Shown here: positions 61,140 to 64,000 of the stretch, one piece after another
Position numbering within the stretch: the stretch's first letter is position 1
Layout of the letters: each line of letters begins with the position of its first letter
DNA from: Pogona vitticeps
Lineage: Eukaryota > Chordata > Lepidosauria > Squamata > Agamidae
Assembly (NCBI RefSeq): GCF_051106095.1
Contig: NC_135786.1
Location: 25,943,001 to 26,007,000, forward strand
Direction of reading: 5' to 3'
Length of the DNA: 64,000 nucleotides
The notes under the pieces: generated by a model
The model's input: only the letters and a program-made list of their open reading frames with translations
Database searches by the model: none
Told to the model about the DNA's origin: nothing
Translations under genes and position numbers: made by a program

Positions 61140-63885
61140 AAGCATAGGCATCCTTCAGTCTCAAGAGTCTATGGTAACATGTTCTGAATAGAGGACTTGG
61201 AACAGCGTCTAGCGTGGCTGAGAAGGCTCATATGAGAGTGACAATCCCTTCCACATGGAAGACAAATACAATCTGTCCCTTGTCCAACTCCCTGATTTTG
61301 CTGGTTTCGGGACTGCCTCTTTGCCTCTGCCTGCTGAACAAGTGTCTCTTCAAAATGGGAGAGGCCATGCTGCACCGCCTGCCTCCAGGTGGAATGCTCA
61401 GATGTCAAGGTTTCCCATCTGTCGAGGTCTATTCCTAAGGCCTTCAGATCCTGCTTGCAGATATCCTTGTATCGGAGCTGTGGTCTCACTCTGGGATGCT
61501 TTTCCTCCACTAATTCTCCATAAAGGAGATCTTTTGGAATCTGTGACCGTCAGCCATTCTCACAACATGCCAAAGCCAATGTAGATATCATTGTTTCAGT
61601 AATGTATACATGCTAACAATTCCACCTCATTCCAGGACTACACTATTTGGAACTTTGTCCTGCCAGGTGATGCCAAAAATGCATCGGAGACAACTCATAT
61701 GGAACATGTTCAACTTCCTCTCCTGCTGTGCAGAAAGGGTCCAGGACTCACTGCAGTACAGAAGTGTGTTCAGGACGGTAAAGGTAAAGGTAAAGGTTCC
61801 CCTTGACAATTTTTGTCCAGTCGTGTTCGACTCTAGGGGGCGGTGCTCATCCCCGTTTCCAAGCCATACAGCCAGCGTTTTGTCCGACGACAATCTTCCA
61901 TGGCCACATGGCCAGTGCGACTTAGACACGGAACGCTGTTACCTTCCCACCGAGGTGGTCCCTATTAATCTACTTGCATTTGCATGCTTTCGAACCGCTA
62001 GGTTGGCGGGAGCTGGGACAAGTGACGGGCGCTCACTCCGTCACATGGATTCGATCTTACGACTGCTTGGTCTTCTGACCCTGCAGCACAGGCTTCTGCG
62101 GTTTAGCCCACAGCGCCACCACGTCCCTCCCTGGGGTCTTGGTAATAAACCTGGGTCTTGGTACATGCCGTCAGCTTCTTATTAAGCCATACTCTTTTTG
62201 TGAGTCTACAGAACATGGTAGCTGCTTTGCCAATGCGTTTATCCAGCTCAACATCTAGAGAGGGTGTGTCAGAGATCGTTGCGCCAAGGTACACGATATC
62301 ATGAACAACCTTCAATTCTTCTGTAAAGATAGTAATAGAGGGTTGTGAGTCCAGGCCCTGGTCCATAACTTGTGTTTTCTTCAGGCTGATTGTTAGTCCA
62401 AAGTCTTGGCAGGCCTTGCTAAAACAATTCATATATTTTTGGAGGCCTTTGGCAGAATGGGAAACAACAGCTGCATATTCGGTGAAGAGGAAGTCCCGCA
62501 TGCATTGCAGCTGGATGCTCTCCATCTGATCTAGTCCGGAGATAGACACCTGTTGCGGTTCCAAAAGCGAGCTTCAGCATGACAGCAAAAAAAGATCCCA
62601 AACAGAGTTGGCATGAGGACACAGCCCTGTTTCATTCCACTTCAAATGTTAAAGGGATCTGATGTTGAGCCATCAAAAACTACAGTGCCCTTTATTTCCT
62701 CATGAAAGACCTGTTAAGGAGCTGAGATGGACATCCAATCTTGGGAAATATTTTAAAAAGGCTGTCTCTACTAACCAAATCAAAGCTTTTTTAAGATCTA
62801 TGAAGACCACTAAGAGTGGCTGTCATTGTTTCCTACATTTATCCTACAACTGTCTGAGGGAAAATACCATGTCAATGGTGGATCTATTAGCTTGAAATCC
62901 ACACTGTGATTCTGGATAGAGTCTGTCTGCCAGCACCTACAGCCTCTTCAGCACGACACAGAGAAGCAGCTTCCCTACAATACTGTGAAGAGAGATGCCA
63001 CAGTAGTTATTGCAGTTGCCCCTGTCTCCTTTGTTTTTATACAATGTGACAATGTTTGCATCCTTAATGTCCTGTGGTACTCCACCCTCCCTCCAGCAAA
63101 TACAAAACATTTCATACAGCTCAGTGGTGATGATCTCTTTACAGCACTTCAGCAGTGATGTTATCTTTCTCAGGTGCCTTGCCAGAGATGAGGGAATCCA
63201 AGGCCTCTTTTATTTCTGCTAAAGTTGGTTCGCTGTCCAACTCTTCCAAGACAGGCAGGCACTCGATGTTACTTAATACCTCTTTGGTTACTATATTCCC
63301 TCTAGAATACAGCTCAGAATAGTGCTACACCCAGCGTTCCATCTGCTGTGCTTGGTCCTGGATGATCACACCTGTAGCAGTCTTCAAAGGAGCAAATTTC
63401 TTCTGTATTGGACCTAAAGCCTGCTTGATACCGTCATACATTCCCTTGATGTCTCCTGTGTCTGCTGCTGTCTGTATCTGAGAGCACAGCTGAGGCCAAT
63501 AATAGTTAGAACATCTCCTGACAGCCTGCTGGACTTTGCTACAATAAACTCAAAGAGCCTGCAAGTTGTACTCACTAGGACAGGTTTTGTATGCTGCTAG
63601 AGCTCTCCTCTTTTCCTCAATGGCTGGCATCAGCTCCTCTGAATGGGCTTCAAACCAGTTTGCTGTCTTTTTGGCCTTCTTACCAAATGTGGACAAGGCG
63701 GTGTTATAAACAGTATTCTTGAAACGTTCCCATTGTTCAGGTGCATTTGCATCAGCTTGGTCTGGAAGAGTTTCCTCAAGCGCTTGAGCAAATTCCTCCA
63801 CTTTTTTCCGATCGTGAGTCTTGTTGATGTCAAGTGTGAAGAGAAACTCCTGGAAAATCTTGAACTTATAGTTTAATGCTGCTTA
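61140..63885 (-). mobile_element. Decayed LINE with reverse transcriptase and C-terminal Cys/His motif
   Basis: On the minus strand from 63885: EEFAQALEETLPDQA, KTANWFEAHSEELMPAIEEK, then RT-type text around 63000-62850, then FGLTISLKKTQVMDQGLD, YLGATISDTPSLDVELDKRI, GKAATMFCRLTKRVW, CSESWTLSAQQERKL, GITWQDKVPNSVV and RPQLRYKDICKQDLKALGID. It ends with CLPCGRDCHSHMSLLSHARRC, split here as CLPCGRDCHSH and SLLSHARRC. The catalytic FADD has become FTEY and several frames are needed, so it is dead. I recognise the protein type from vertebrate LINEs but cannot place the clade safely. A Sauria SINE lies at 61777-62127. Confidence 0.75.
61777..62127 (-). mobile_element. Sauria SINE inserted in the LINE
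   Basis: Minus-strand start GGGACGTGGTGGCGCTGTGG, B box aagatcgaatcc, ctcccgccaacctagcggtt, aattgtcaaggggaaccttt and a tail of three CTTTAC units. The LINE reading (KTQVY before, VLNTLLYCSESW after) resumes at each side. A clean target duplication is not obvious, although accaagaccc occurs twice on its 5' side. It is the fullest copy (351 bases). Confidence 0.92.
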
Positions 63886-64000
63886 AGAACATGTGGTGGT
63901 TCTTTTCTTCCCCTTTCGTGCCAATCTCAAGATTACAAGAATCATGTGCATCATGCCTCAGCTGCCTTGAGATTAAATGCATTTATTGTACTTCAAAATA
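63886..64000. other. Window end, unassigned
   Basis: The LINE reading seems to stop near 63885. The last 115 bases show nothing that I can name. Confidence 0.4.

Noticed and set aside
47022-64000. Expected neighbour SYS1 upstream of SDC4
   Set aside because: In human SYS1 lies upstream on the other strand, but I could not find its start or any of its membrane segments here. It may lie beyond the window.

Overview
The window reads as a stretch of a lizard (squamate reptile) nuclear genome. Evidence for this is three copies of the tRNA-derived Sauria SINE, a Bov-B (RTE) LINE, CR1 and L2-like LINE fragments, and many short hAT-like and pogo/Tigger-like DNA elements in a mostly AT-rich, intron-rich background. 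The species cannot be named from what is visible.

I can support one host gene, and it appears complete: syndecan-4 (SDC4), on the minus strand. Its five coding exons are at 47021-46947, 26264-26123, 24248-24199, 23034-22851 and 21379-21228. They join in frame through GT-AG introns into a 200-residue type I membrane proteoglycan core with a signal peptide, three glycosaminoglycan-type Ser-Gly sites, a GxxxG transmembrane helix and the syndecan-4 cytoplasmic tail ending EFYA. A CpG-rich promoter with a TATA box, a CT-rich tract and a perfect NF-kB consensus lies at about 47.1-47.2 kb. A 3'UTR of about 2.4 kb probably ends at a polyadenylation signal near 18.86 kb.

Layout. 1-18.8 kb is the region downstream of SDC4, with no host exon recognised. 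It holds a CR1 LINE interrupted twice, L2-like LINE ends, SINEs, hAT-like and Tigger-like elements, two fold-back hairpins and a long ATCT microsatellite. 18.8-47.1 kb is SDC4; its first intron is about 20.7 kb and carries a Bov-B LINE remnant, a TTA microsatellite, the largest Tigger-like element and a hAT element. 47.2-64 kb is upstream DNA with no exon recognised. It carries a Sauria SINE, a very small hAT-like hairpin, a second Tigger-like family, paired fold-back elements and, from 61.1 kb to about 63.9 kb, a decayed LINE interrupted by another Sauria SINE.

I found no complete novel multi-gene system, no CRISPR array, no structural RNA gene, and no endogenous retrovirus or LTR element. 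The points most worth a second look are the SDC4 promoter (NF-kB site plus TATA), a hammerhead-like core in a short dispersed repeat, the iterated-motif Tigger-like elements, and several strong fold-back hairpins.
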